Assembly: GCF_902506195.1 (NCBI RefSeq)
Contig: NZ_LR732817.1
Location: 3,067,407-3,131,406 of the forward strand
Direction of reading: 5' to 3'
Source: Citricoccus sp. K5
GTDB taxonomy: Bacteria > Actinomycetota > Actinomycetes > Actinomycetales > Micrococcaceae
Length of the DNA stretch: 64,000 bases
The notes beneath the pieces are model-generated. The model searched no databases. It was not told the DNA's origin and saw nothing but the letters and a program-made list of their open reading frames with translations. The position numbers were made by a program, and so were the translations under genes. Positions 39,851 through 48,293 of this stretch are shown here, piece after piece; the first letter of the stretch is position 1; every line of letters starts with the position of its first letter.

Positions 39851-40819
39851 ATGGACTTCTTCCAAATCATTCTCTGGCCCTTCAAGTGGGTGATGTCCTG
39901 GATCCTCGGTGCCTTCCACACGGTCCTGGAACTGGTCGGCATGGACCCGGACAGCGGGTTCACCTGGACCCTGTCGATCATCCTGCTCGTGGTGTTGGTG
40001 CGGACCCTGCTGATTCCGCTGTTCGTCAAGCAGATCAAGTCGCAGCGCGCCATGCAGGCGCTCCAGCCGGACATCAAGAAGCTGCAGGCCAAGTACAAGG
40101 GCAAGACGGACCAATTGTCCCGTCAGGCCATGGCCATGGAACAGCAGGCCCTGTTCAAGGAACACGGCACCAGCCCCTTCGCGGCCTGTCTGCCGATGCT
40201 CGTGCAGATGCCCTTCTTCTTCGCGCTGTTCCAGATCCTGACCGGAGCCGGGGCCGCCGCCGAGCGAGGTGAGGGGGAAGCCGCGCTGACTGCGGACCAG
40301 ATCCGTTCCTTCGGAGACGCGATCTTCCTCGGCGCGCCCATGCAGGCCACGTTCCTGGGTTCCGTGGGCGAGAACCTCAACATCGCCGTCATCATGGTCT
40401 CCGTCGTCATGATCATCCTCATGTCGGGCTCGCAGTTCTTCATGCAGAAGATGCTGATGAGCAAGAACATGTCCGAGGCTGCCATGACCGGGCCCTTCGC
40501 CCAGTCGCAGAAGTTCATGCTGTACATCCTTCCGTTGGTGTTCGGCATCGGTGGCATCAACTTCCCGATCGGCGTGCTGATCTACTGGACCGCCACGAAC
40601 TTCTGGGCCGTGGCACAGCAGATGTGGATCATCCGCAACAACCCGACCCCGGGTTCCCTGGCTGAGCAGGAACTGAACGAACGCCGCGCCGTCAAAGGCC
40701 TTCCCCCCGTCGGCAAAGCCGCCCAGGAGGCGGCTGCCAAGGCGGAGATCGAAGCTGCCAAGCCCCAGCAGACCGGTCAGCGCCAGCAGCCGAAGCGCAA
40801 GACCAAGAAGAGGAGATGA
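39851..40819 (+). CDS. yidC: Membrane protein insertase YidC
   Basis: Oxa1-family insertase that places proteins in the cytoplasmic membrane, alone or with SecYEG. The 322-residue actinobacterial form lacks the large periplasmic domain of proteobacteria. It has about five hydrophobic helices, including FTWTLSIILLVVLVRTLLIPLF with the conserved arginine of the hydrophilic groove, a cytosolic helical hairpin (PDIKKLQAKYKGK), ACLPMLVQMPFFFALF and a strongly basic C-terminal tail (QPKRKTKKRR) that can contact ribosomes. AGGAGATC precedes the ATG. Confidence 0.97.
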   Translation: MDFFQIILWPFKWVMSWILGAFHTVLELVGMDPDSGFTWTLSIILLVVLVRTLLIPLFVKQIKSQRAMQALQPDIKKLQAKYKGKTDQLSRQAMAMEQQALFKEHGTSPFAACLPMLVQMPFFFALFQILTGAGAAAERGEGEAALTADQIRSFGDAIFLGAPMQATFLGSVGENLNIAVIMVSVVMIILMSGSQFFMQKMLMSKNMSEAAMTGPFAQSQKFMLYILPLVFGIGGINFPIGVLIYWTATNFWAVAQQMWIIRNNPTPGSLAEQELNERRAVKGLPPVGKAAQEAAAKAEIEAAKPQQTGQRQQPKRKTKKRR

Positions 40820-40821
40820 CC

Positions 40822-41520
40822 ATGAGTGACGCGTCCAACACGCCGTCCGGGGAGGCCGCGGAGTCGGCCGTGACCGCCGAGCAGGGCATCGAGCAAGCCA
40901 CGGTGGCACCCTCTGTGACACCCACCGGCTCGACTCCACCCGCAGACTCCTCTGCAGCCGAGGACGTGTCGGGAGAGCAAGAGTCCACAGAGGCCGGCCA
41001 GGACGCCGCTGCGTCGGCGGATGCGTCTGAGGACTCCTCCGCCCCGTCCGCCAGCCGCCTCGAGGAAGAGGGGGACATCGCTGCCGACTACGTCGAGGAA
41101 CTGCTGGACATCTCCGACCTCGACGGTGACATCGACATCGAGATCCGCAATGGCCGCACCTACGTCTCTGTGATCGCGGAGGAGGGAGACGACCGCCTGC
41201 GCGGCCTCGTGGGCAAGGACGGCAAGGGACTGGAAGCCCTGCAGGAGCTAGTGCGCCTGGCCGTGCTGTCAGCCACCGGCAGCCGCTCCCGGCTCGTCCT
41301 GGACGTCGCAGGGCACCGCACCGAACGGGCACAGGAGCTGGAGCAGCTCGCCCAAGAGGCCATCGTCAAGGTTCGGGAGACCGGCGAACCGCTGCACCTG
41401 AGGCCGATGGGCGCCTACGAACGCAAGATCGTTCACGATGTCATCGCCGAGGGTGGACTCGTGAGCGAATCCGAGGGCGAGGGCCCGCGTCGGCATGTGG
41501 TGGTCTCCGCCGGTGTCTGA
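40822..41520 (+). CDS. khpB: R3H/KH domain RNA-binding protein (Jag/KhpB)
   Basis: RNA-binding protein of the Jag/KhpB family, encoded after yidC in most Gram-positives and linked to cell-elongation control. Residues ~1-80 are acidic, Ala/Ser-rich and disordered. The KH domain (~90-160) has VEELLDISDLDGDIDIEI and GRLIGKxG-like LVGKDGKGLEALQ. The C-terminal R3H domain has EPLHLRPMGAYERKIVHDVI. ATG at 40822 is preferred to 40816 because AGGAG lies six bases before it; the 40816 ATG touches that site. Confidence 0.93.
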   Translation: MSDASNTPSGEAAESAVTAEQGIEQATVAPSVTPTGSTPPADSSAAEDVSGEQESTEAGQDAAASADASEDSSAPSASRLEEEGDIAADYVEELLDISDLDGDIDIEIRNGRTYVSVIAEEGDDRLRGLVGKDGKGLEALQELVRLAVLSATGSRSRLVLDVAGHRTERAQELEQLAQEAIVKVRETGEPLHLRPMGAYERKIVHDVIAEGGLVSESEGEGPRRHVVVSAGV

Positions 41521-42241
41521 TCAGCCCCAACCAGAGAACGACCAGACCTCTCCGCAGCCCACTCGGGACGGTGAGAAGCCCCCCATCGAAGCGCAAGACC
41601 CACCGGAACTGACCGGTGACCTGTTGACCGCAGCCGAGGAACTCTTCGGCGACCGGATCGATCTCGCCGTTCGCTTCGTGGAACACCTGTCCTCCACCGG
41701 GATCGAGTGGGGGCTGCTGGGTCCGCGCGAGGTACCGCGGCTGTGGGAACGCCACGTCTTGAACTGCGCCGTGGTCGGGGATCTGCTGCCGGAAGGTGCC
41801 CTGGTGGCCGACGTCGGCTCGGGCGCCGGATTGCCGGGCCTCGCCCTCGCGTTGGCCCGGCCAGACTGCCAGTTCATCCTCATCGAACCGCTGGAACGGC
41901 GGGTGGCCTGGTTGGACATGGTGATCGATGATCTTGGGTTGGACAACGTCGACGTGGTCCGGGCCCGGTCGGAACAGGTGGTGGGCAACGTGGTCGTGGA
42001 CATCGTGACCGCCCGCGCCGTGTCTGCCCTCAAGACCTTGATTCCGTTGACCCTTCCACTGCTCCAGGGGTCCGGACAACTGTTGGCCATCAAGGGCCGG
42101 AGCGCGGCCGAAGAGGTCAAGTCGGCCGCCAAGGTCCTGAAGAAGCACAAGGGGTCCACCCCGGTCATAGAGACCGTGGGCGAGGATCTGCTGGCCGAGC
42201 CCACCACGGTGGTACGGGTGCGTGTGGGCTCCTCACGCTGA
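41495..42241 (+). CDS. rsmG: 16S rRNA (guanine527-N7)-methyltransferase RsmG
   Basis: SAM-dependent methyltransferase (GidB) modifying G527 of 16S rRNA; loss gives low-level streptomycin resistance in many bacteria. The 248-residue frame contains ERHVLNCAVVGDLL, the SAM motif VADVGSGAGLPGLALAL, FILIEPLERRVAWL and TARAVSALKTLIPLTLPLL. The N-terminal ~35 residues are disordered. The ATG at 41495 overlaps khpB by 26 bases; GTG at 41513, closer to the khpB stop, is an equally possible start. Confidence 0.95.
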   Translation: MWWSPPVSDQPQPENDQTSPQPTRDGEKPPIEAQDPPELTGDLLTAAEELFGDRIDLAVRFVEHLSSTGIEWGLLGPREVPRLWERHVLNCAVVGDLLPEGALVADVGSGAGLPGLALALARPDCQFILIEPLERRVAWLDMVIDDLGLDNVDVVRARSEQVVGNVVVDIVTARAVSALKTLIPLTLPLLQGSGQLLAIKGRSAAEEVKSAAKVLKKHKGSTPVIETVGEDLLAEPTTVVRVRVGSSR

Positions 42242-42317
42242 CCAGTAGGCTGGAGTGGCTGGATGCCACGGCCGAAGGTTCGTTTCGCCGTCTATCAACC
42301 TCGGGAGGTTGTTCTCA

Positions 42318-43271
42318 TTGACCAATGAGTCGGAAGTTTCACGGGAAACCGTCAGCACCGTGGACTCGTCCGTGGCGGATGACATCGAGACGCCCTTGGC
42401 GCGTGAGCTGGCCCAGGAGAACCGTCGACGGGACAAGCTGAAGGGCCGGAGATTGCCCACCCCGACTGAGACGCGCATCGTCACCGTGTCGAACCAGAAG
42501 GGCGGGGTCGGCAAGACCACGACGACGGTCAACCTCTCGGCAGCCCTGGCGCGTGCTGGCATGCAGGTCCTGGTCGTGGACATCGATCCCCAGGGGAACG
42601 CCTCCACCGCGCTGGCCATCCCCCACAACTCGGACGTGGACAGTGTCTACGACGTCCTCATCGACGAACTGCCCATGGCCGATGTGGTCAAGCCCTGCCC
42701 TGACGTGGATGGGCTGGTGGTGGCTCCGGCAACGATCGACCTGGCCGGAGCGGAGATCGAACTGGTCTCCCTCGTCGCCCGTGAACAACGCCTGTCTCGT
42801 GCGCTGAACGAGTACTTCACCTACCGGGAGAAGCAGGGTCTCCCTCGGATCGACTATGTCTTCATCGATTGTCCTCCGAGCCTCGGCCTCCTCACCGTCA
42901 ACGCCTTCGTGGCCGCGAGCGAAGTTCTCATCCCCATTCAGACCGAGTACTACGCACTCGAGGGGCTCTCCCAGCTGCTGAACAACATTCAGATGATCCA
43001 GAAGCACCTGAATTCGTCGCTCAAGGTGTCCACGATTATCTTGACCATGTACGACGGGCGCACCAACTTGGCGACCCAGGTGGCTGACGAGGTGCGTGAG
43101 CATTTTCCGGCCGAGGTGTTGAATACCGTGATCCCGCGCAATGTGCGGATCTCCGAGGCTCCGAGCTTCCAGCAGACAGTGCTCACCTATGATCCTCAGT
43201 CCACCGGTGCCCTGTCCTACCGGGAGGCGGCTGTGGAGATCGCTGATCGTGGTCACGCGGCCGGCATCTGA
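42318..43271 (+). CDS. parA: Chromosome partitioning ATPase ParA
   Basis: Walker-type ATPase that moves ParB-parS complexes over the nucleoid. The 317-residue protein has an N-terminal ~55-residue extension, the deviant Walker A SNQKGGVGKTTTTVNL, VLVVDIDPQGNAST, Walker B YVFIDCPPSLG and the ParA-specific VPRNVRISEAPSF-like IPRNVRISEAPSF. The start is TTG at 42318 with GGGAGG nine bases upstream. A parS-like site lies in its early codons (42336-42349). parB is not adjacent: 1.78 kb intervenes. Confidence 0.96.
   Translation: MTNESEVSRETVSTVDSSVADDIETPLARELAQENRRRDKLKGRRLPTPTETRIVTVSNQKGGVGKTTTTVNLSAALARAGMQVLVVDIDPQGNASTALAIPHNSDVDSVYDVLIDELPMADVVKPCPDVDGLVVAPATIDLAGAEIELVSLVAREQRLSRALNEYFTYREKQGLPRIDYVFIDCPPSLGLLTVNAFVAASEVLIPIQTEYYALEGLSQLLNNIQMIQKHLNSSLKVSTIILTMYDGRTNLATQVADEVREHFPAEVLNTVIPRNVRISEAPSFQQTVLTYDPQSTGALSYREAAVEIADRGHAAGI
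42336..42349. promoter_or_regulatory. parS: parS-like site inside parA 5' end
   Basis: GTTTCACGGGAAAC has one mismatch to the core GTTTCACGTGAAAC and encodes the VSRET part of ParA. Confidence 0.6.
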
Positions 43272-43403
43272 TCCAGTCATCCAGGCGCGCTCTGTTAACT
43301 AAATCAACCGCTTCTGGTTGTAACCGACGCCTTGGGCGCAGGTGGGCGCTTTCGCGGGGAGTTCCTCCCGCTGACCATGTCTGGAGCGGACGTGTTCGGT
43401 CGT

Positions 43404-43417
43404 GTTTCACGTGAAAC
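43404..43417. promoter_or_regulatory. parS: parS, perfect core
   Basis: Perfect 14-base palindrome GTTTCACGTGAAAC, the ParB-binding core. Confidence 0.93.
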
Positions 43418-43657
43418 TGGGCAATCCCGACGTTGATTGAACACCACCATTGGACGGTGCAACTGGGGTTCTACCGCGGCTCCTCCTTCGTATTGCCCCT
43501 TAGAGACGCTGCGGCCCGGCATAGGCAAGGCCGCCGGTTGCCTTCGGTGGTTGCTCGAGTACTCCGCATGCCCCAATGAGGCCCATCTCGCGGGTGGTGG
43601 TGGCGTCGGCGGACAACTGTACGTTCAGTGGCTTCGCTGTTTTGGCCCCGGTGCAGC

Positions 43658-43671
43658 GTTTCACGTGAAAC
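43658..43671. promoter_or_regulatory. parS: parS, perfect core
   Basis: Perfect GTTTCACGTGAAAC, 254 bases from the previous site. Confidence 0.93.
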
Positions 43672-43889
43672 AGGATGGCTCTCCACGGACGAAATGGTGC
43701 TAATTCACCCCGCGAAGCCGCCCAGAAGGCTTCCGAGGCGTATTCGCGGAGGAGGCGACATGGATTTGACCTCTGAAAGTCGGTGGATTGTCCCTTCGCT
43801 CCATGGAGTCACAACGAGGTCGGGAGGCTGTCCTGAAGGCAGCTCGTTTTCACAGCCTGTGGTTCCGAGAGCATCAGATACAGGTTCTC

Positions 43890-43903
43890 GTTCCACGTGA
43901 AAC
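43890..43903. promoter_or_regulatory. parS: parS, one mismatch
   Basis: GTTCCACGTGAAAC, one change from the core. Confidence 0.75.
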
Positions 43904-44137
43904 ATGCTCCTCTCTGACTGAGGTGCTACTCATGGTCGTTCGGCCGAGTGGTGAGGCCTGATTGACGGAGTCGTACCCGTTGTTTGAGGATAATTCCTAC
44001 TTGGGAGAACTGCCCTCCCTTCACGCTTGAACGCTGTCTGACGGCGGTATTGATCGGCCCCAGGCCAAGCGTTGGGAGCGTGTGCGCATCAACCAGCCGG
44101 GAAGGCGCAGACGCTGGGACCGGACTGTGGGATCGAG

Positions 44138-44151
44138 GTTTCACGTGAAAC
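44138..44151. promoter_or_regulatory. parS: parS, perfect core
   Basis: Perfect GTTTCACGTGAAAC. Confidence 0.93.
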
Positions 44152-44188
44152 GAATCAGGGGAACGGCGGTGTGTGAAGGTATCGACAT

Positions 44189-44202
44189 GTTTCACGTGCA
44201 CC
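44189..44202. promoter_or_regulatory. parS: Degenerate parS, two mismatches
   Basis: GTTTCACGTGCACC keeps the left half-site only. Confidence 0.45.
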
Positions 44203-44235
44203 CTGGACGCAGACAAGACTGGCCTGTCTTGTATC

Positions 44236-44249
44236 GTTTCACGTGGAAC
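44236..44249. promoter_or_regulatory. parS: parS, one mismatch
   Basis: GTTTCACGTGGAAC, one change from the core. Confidence 0.75.
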
Positions 44250-44651
44250 GTACTACCTCAGTCATTCGACAGACCCACAGGAGGCCTAAGACTGTGACGG
44301 ATGGGGTAAGGCACCCATCACGAAGGTCTTCCCTTCAGTTCGAGCGACTACCCGCCGCCTGTGGGACCAAACTGAATTGTCGCCGGCGATGCATGAGCTG
44401 GACGTGTGTACCGCATGTCGTTGTTATGAGATGGTGCAGTGGTTGTCATCGATCGGCGCCTCGGCGTCTCGGTGGCGCGGTGTCTCTGTCTCTTCGCTTC
44501 TCTTCGCCTCCATGGTTCCTCCATGTGGCGTCTGCTCGCTGTCATAACGGCCGGCACACGCCTAGTTGACTGGGCTCGACCGCGCCTCGACATGGTCAGC
44601 GAGCTGCCACAGCGGAGTCGCAGGCTGATATACGCAACGGCGGGATCCATT

Positions 44652-44665
44652 GTTCCACGTAAAAC
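44652..44665. promoter_or_regulatory. parS: Degenerate parS, two mismatches
   Basis: GTTCCACGTAAAAC, two changes from the core. Confidence 0.4.
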
Positions 44666-44713
44666 CACATGGCCTAAGGTGTTCACAGACGCCGGGAGCC
44701 CTCGTGAGCCTCT

Positions 44714-44727
44714 GTTTCACGTGAAAC
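44714..44727. promoter_or_regulatory. parS: parS, perfect core
   Basis: Perfect GTTTCACGTGAAAC. Confidence 0.93.
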
Positions 44728-44988
44728 GGGTACGCCTGATCGTTCTGGTTCAACACGAATCCCCTCGTCTTCCGAGTACCCCCTCGTTCTTTCTCTTGTC
44801 CTCATGTGCGTTGGCCTCCCCTGCGCCTCAGGGTGTAGGTACCAGGAAATGGTCATGTGAGTCCTGTAGTCAGCGATGATGTCAACTGGAAAACAATGAC
44901 CTCAGTTGGTGAGTCCTCCTCGAGAACACGCAAGGACGTCCTAGGGGTCGGAAAGGTAGGACGCGGGATAGTCACCTCACGGAATCTG

Positions 44989-45002
44989 GTTTCACGTGAA
45001 AC
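44989..45002. promoter_or_regulatory. parS: parS, perfect core, just upstream of parB
   Basis: Perfect GTTTCACGTGAAAC, 46 bases before the parB start, where bound ParB could also repress its own gene. Confidence 0.93.
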
Positions 45003-45048
45003 GGCAGTAGACTGGACTCCGACGCTGGGCACGATCTAAGGAGTATGC

Positions 45049-46575
45049 GTGAAGAAGAACCGACGCGGTCTTGGCAGAGGACTTGAGGCACTGATTCAGA
45101 ACACGAGCTCCGAAGAAGAAGACGTCCTCGCCCCGGTCGTGACTTCAGAGCCTGCCCAAATTGACCCCGACACGCTCGAATCAAACGAGTCGGAATCAAC
45201 TGCAGGCGGTAGTGCAACGGTGTTTGTGCCTCACAGCGGCGAACCACGGGGCTCACGGCTCGACTCGTTGGAACCGGAAGTCTCCTCTGAGGAAGCGGAA
45301 GCTGTGGACACGGCACGCGCCTCGACAAGTTCTGATCAACCTTCTTCTGACCGGGAGACCAATGGTGGTGCCGATCGCATGGACCTCACGAGCAGATACC
45401 TTGGGGGTCGTGGCCCTGACACGGCTCGCACAACTGTTCCACGTGAAACACGACGTCCCGTCGACGTCTTCTTCCCTGATCGGCGGAGCCCTGACGGCAC
45501 TGATACGACTGATTCGGCTCAGGTGTCTGATGAGTCCGACGCGGCAGCAGCAAGTCGCAAGGCGAAGGCGCGCCCCACGATGCCGCCCGTCAAGCCCGTC
45601 AGCATAGGGGGCAAGTCAACTCATGCTGCTCCGAATGAACGCTATGCCTCAGACGGTCAACCGCAATCGGTTGAGATCAAGGGGACTGCAACGGCGCCCG
45701 CTTCAGTGGGGGGGGACCCGGCACCGGCCCAGGTCCGGCACCATGGGAGTGTCGGCGATGCGGAGCTGAGAACGATCCCGACCGGGGACATCCATCCCAA
45801 TCCACGCCAGCCTCGCGAGGTGTTCGATGAGGACGACATGGACGAGCTGGTGGCATCCATCGCCGAGGTGGGGGTCCTCCAGCCCATCGTGGTGCGCCCT
45901 GTCGAGGGGCCCTCTCCCTTTGAACTCGTCATGGGTGAACGCCGGTGGCGCGCCTCGCAGCGTGCCGGGCTGACCGAGATTCCCGCCATCGTGCGGCATA
46001 CTGCGGATACTGACCTCCTCAGAGACGCACTCCTGGAAAACCTGCACCGGAGTCAACTCAATCCCCTCGAAGAGGCTGCTGCCTATGAGCAGCTCCTTGA
46101 GGACTTCAACTGCACCCAGGAGGAACTGTCCTCCCGCATCGGCCGGTCGCGGCCGCAGATCACGAACACCCTGCGGCTGCTGAGGCTGCCGCCGCTGGTG
46201 CAGCGCAGGGTGGCGTCCGGTGTCCTCTCCGCAGGCCATGCTCGTGCACTTTTGGCCCTGGTGGATCCGGCCGAGATGGAACGCCTGGCGCAGAAGGTGG
46301 TCTCGGAAGGCCTGTCGGTCCGAGCGACGGAGGAGCTGGTCTCATTGCAGGACGGCGTCCGTCAGGTGAAGCCGAAGAGCCGTGCTCCGAGGAGTGATCG
46401 GCACGAACGGTTGGACTACCTGGCGAACTCCCTGACGGATCGTCTGGACACCACGGTGAAGATCACCCTGGGAGCCCGCAAAGGCAAGATCGCCATTGAC
46501 TTCGCGTCGGTGGACGATCTCAATAGGATTATGGACCTGATCGGTCAGTCCGGGGAGAACGAAGTCAGTCATTAA
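45049..46575 (+). CDS. parB: Chromosome partitioning protein ParB
   Basis: CTP-dependent clamp that loads at parS and spreads to build the segregation complex. It begins with the ParA-activating peptide KKNRRGLGRGLEALI. A ~215-residue acidic, Ser/Thr-rich disordered region follows, much longer than usual and with weaker GC bias. The CTPase domain (~236-330) has IHPNPRQPREVF, VGVLQPIVVRP, GERRWRA and the LLENLHRSQLNPLEEA arm. The helix-turn-helix and C-terminal dimer domain come last. The total of 508 residues is long for ParB. GTG at 45049 follows AAGGAG. A parS-like site lies inside (45436-45449). Confidence 0.95.
   Translation: MKKNRRGLGRGLEALIQNTSSEEEDVLAPVVTSEPAQIDPDTLESNESESTAGGSATVFVPHSGEPRGSRLDSLEPEVSSEEAEAVDTARASTSSDQPSSDRETNGGADRMDLTSRYLGGRGPDTARTTVPRETRRPVDVFFPDRRSPDGTDTTDSAQVSDESDAAAASRKAKARPTMPPVKPVSIGGKSTHAAPNERYASDGQPQSVEIKGTATAPASVGGDPAPAQVRHHGSVGDAELRTIPTGDIHPNPRQPREVFDEDDMDELVASIAEVGVLQPIVVRPVEGPSPFELVMGERRWRASQRAGLTEIPAIVRHTADTDLLRDALLENLHRSQLNPLEEAAAYEQLLEDFNCTQEELSSRIGRSRPQITNTLRLLRLPPLVQRRVASGVLSAGHARALLALVDPAEMERLAQKVVSEGLSVRATEELVSLQDGVRQVKPKSRAPRSDRHERLDYLANSLTDRLDTTVKITLGARKGKIAIDFASVDDLNRIMDLIGQSGENEVSH
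45436..45449. promoter_or_regulatory. parS: parS-like site inside parB
   Basis: GTTCCACGTGAAAC, one mismatch, encodes VPRET within the disordered linker of ParB. Confidence 0.65.
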
Positions 46576-46622
46576 ATCTCGTTAGACACTGAGGAAGCTT
46601 CCTCAGCACAGGTCTTAATCGC

Positions 46623-46658
46623 AGAAGGGCCCCGCTCCAGCAGGAACGGGGCCCTTCT
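46623..46658. terminator. Bidirectional terminator between parB and trxA
   Basis: Twelve-base perfect arms (46623-46634 with 46647-46658) around a 12-base loop, lying between converging genes. Confidence 0.85.
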
Positions 46659-46683
46659 CGTACATCACGTCAGTGGCTAATGC

Positions 46684-47007
46684 TCACTTGAGGTACTCGG
46701 CGAACTCCGTCTCCAGGACCTGCTTGGGCTTGGCGCCGATGGACGTGGCGACCTTTTCGCCCCCCTGGAACACCATCACCGCGGGAATGCTGGTGATGCC
46801 GTAGTTGGATGCTGCCTGGGGGTTGTCGTCTACGTTGAGCTTGGCCACAGTGATCTTGTCAGCATGCTCGGTGGCCATCTCCTCGAGGATGGGGCTCAGC
46901 ATGCGGCAGGGACCGCACCATTCTGCCCAGAAATCGACGATGACCGGCTTGTCCGAGTTCAGGACCTTCTCCTGGAAGTCCTGGTCGGTGACGTCAATGG
47001 TGCTCAT
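46684..47007 (-). CDS. trxA: Thioredoxin
   Basis: Small redox protein reducing protein disulfides, kept reduced by TrxB encoded just upstream. The 107-residue sequence has the active site VDFWAEWCGPCRMLSPIL with the WCGPC pair, the cis-proline region GITSIPAVMVF and normal thioredoxin length. AGGAGG precedes the ATG. It follows trxB by 70 bases on the same strand and so falls under the sigma-R-type promoter at 48096-48121. Confidence 0.97.
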   Translation of the reverse strand: MSTIDVTDQDFQEKVLNSDKPVIVDFWAEWCGPCRMLSPILEEMATEHADKITVAKLNVDDNPQAASNYGITSIPAVMVFQGGEKVATSIGAKPKQVLETEFAEYLK

Positions 47008-47077
47008 GGTTCCTCCTGATGGGTTTGGTCTGGAATGCCGGCAGGGGGCCGGTATTCAGGTCTGTGGGGTGCGGTGC

Positions 47078-48052
47078 CTAGACGGCGGCCGCAACCAGTT
47101 CCTTGACGTCCGCAAGGTAATGCTCGACGTCCTGGGCGGCGATGCATCCGCTGCCGGCGGCGGTGATGGCCTGACGATAGGTCGGGTCGGTGACATCCCC
47201 GGCAGCGAAGACGCCGGGAAGCGAGGTGCGCGTGCTGGGGTGGTCGATCCGGACCGTGCCGTCGGCATTGAGCTCGACCTGGTCCTTGACGAGATCGGTC
47301 CGGGGATCCGATCCGATGGCCACGAACAGGCCGGTGACGTCCAGGGTGGACTCCTCGCCGGACTTCAGGTTGCGCAGGTGCAGGGTCTTGAGCTTCTCCT
47401 CGCCGTCGAGGCCAGAGACCTCGGTGTCCCAGATGAACTCGATCTTCTCGTGGGCCAAGGCCCGATCGGCCATGGTCTTCGAGGCACGCAGGTCATCACG
47501 GCGGTGGATCACCGTGACCTTGGACGCGAACTTGGTGAGGAACAGGGCCTCCTCCATGGCGGAGTCGCCCCCGCCCACCACGGCGATGTTCTGATCGCGG
47601 AAGAAGAAGCCGTCACACGTGGCGCACCAGCTCACGCCGTGGCCGGAGAACCGCTTCTCACCCTCCACGCCGAGCTCTCGGTAGGCCGACCCCGTGGACA
47701 GGACCACCGCATGGGCACGGTATTCGGAACCGTTGCCGAGGGTGACGACCTTCGGAGAGGCCTTCAGGTCCACCGCCACGACGTCCTCATACTGGACTTC
47801 AGCGCCGAATCGGGTGGCCTGCTGTTCCAGGTGGGCCATCAGTTCCGGACCGAGGATGCCCTCAGGGAAGCCGGGGAAGTTCTCCACGTCGGTGGTGTTC
47901 ATCAACTCACCGCCGGCGGTCACGGACCCTGCGACCACGAGGGGATTCAGGTTCGCGCGTGCAGCGTAGATGGCGGCGGTGTAGCCCGCCGGGCCCGATC
48001 CGATGATGACGACGTCCCGGACGGCGTCGATGGACTCTGGAGCCTCGGTCAC
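47078..48052 (-). CDS. trxB: Thioredoxin-disulfide reductase
   Basis: NADPH-dependent FAD flavoprotein that reduces thioredoxin. It shows the FAD motif VVIIGSGPAGYTAAIYAARA, the redox-active SWCATCDGFFF, the NADPH motif VVGGGDSAMEEA and the C-terminal FAD motif GVFAAGDVTDP. GTG at 48052 gives 324 residues and has GAAGGA six bases upstream; the TTG at 48076 would be only about 14 bases after the predicted transcription start. It is the first gene of a trxB-trxA unit. Confidence 0.96.
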   Translation of the reverse strand: MTEAPESIDAVRDVVIIGSGPAGYTAAIYAARANLNPLVVAGSVTAGGELMNTTDVENFPGFPEGILGPELMAHLEQQATRFGAEVQYEDVVAVDLKASPKVVTLGNGSEYRAHAVVLSTGSAYRELGVEGEKRFSGHGVSWCATCDGFFFRDQNIAVVGGGDSAMEEALFLTKFASKVTVIHRRDDLRASKTMADRALAHEKIEFIWDTEVSGLDGEEKLKTLHLRNLKSGEESTLDVTGLFVAIGSDPRTDLVKDQVELNADGTVRIDHPSTRTSLPGVFAAGDVTDPTYRQAITAAGSGCIAAQDVEHYLADVKELVAAAV

Positions 48053-48095
48053 GGTGATTCCTTCAGGGGTAGGCAACTGGAACTGTTAACGGTGG

Positions 48096-48121
48096 AACAT
48101 CCCCCGGCAGAAACCTATTCC
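48096..48121 (-). promoter_or_regulatory. Sigma-R (SigR/SigH)-type promoter of trxB-trxA
   Basis: GGAAT (48121-48117), exactly 18 bases, then GTT (48098-48096) matches the consensus of the thiol-stress sigma factor SigR/SigH. trxBA is a classic target of that factor in Streptomyces and mycobacteria. The start codon lies about 40 bases downstream. A sigma-70-like pair, TTGGAC and TAGGTT, overlaps it. Confidence 0.75.
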
Positions 48122-48293
48122 AAGCCTGTTCCCGTCCAACAGATGTCCTGGCATGACCTCGACGGCCCCTCGTCACCTGGACGGCATGGGGACAGCCGGG
48201 CTATCACTCCCACCATCCTAGGCCGGGTCCGGTGGACGCAGAGGCGCGTCTTCCGCCCAGCGGAGGCTGCGGACCCCGCCCGCAGGGCGCCGG

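Larger units (their letters stand above)
43272..45048. other. parS-rich non-coding region separating parA from parB
   Basis: These 1,777 bases have no convincing gene. The ORFs present are short and lack strong GC bias at third positions, and several only translate parS sites (FHVK). The stretch is visibly less GC-rich than its surroundings. It contains five perfect and four imperfect parS sites spaced roughly 35 to 400 bases apart. In most bacteria parA and parB abut, so this is a ParB-loading region rather than a lost gene, as far as can be seen. Confidence 0.75.

Noticed and set aside
44243-44879. Two plus-strand frames of 108 and 146 residues in the parA-parB spacer
   Set aside because: They lack third-position GC bias and ribosome sites, contain Cys/Arg/Ser-rich nonsense composition, and translate parS sites as FHVK.
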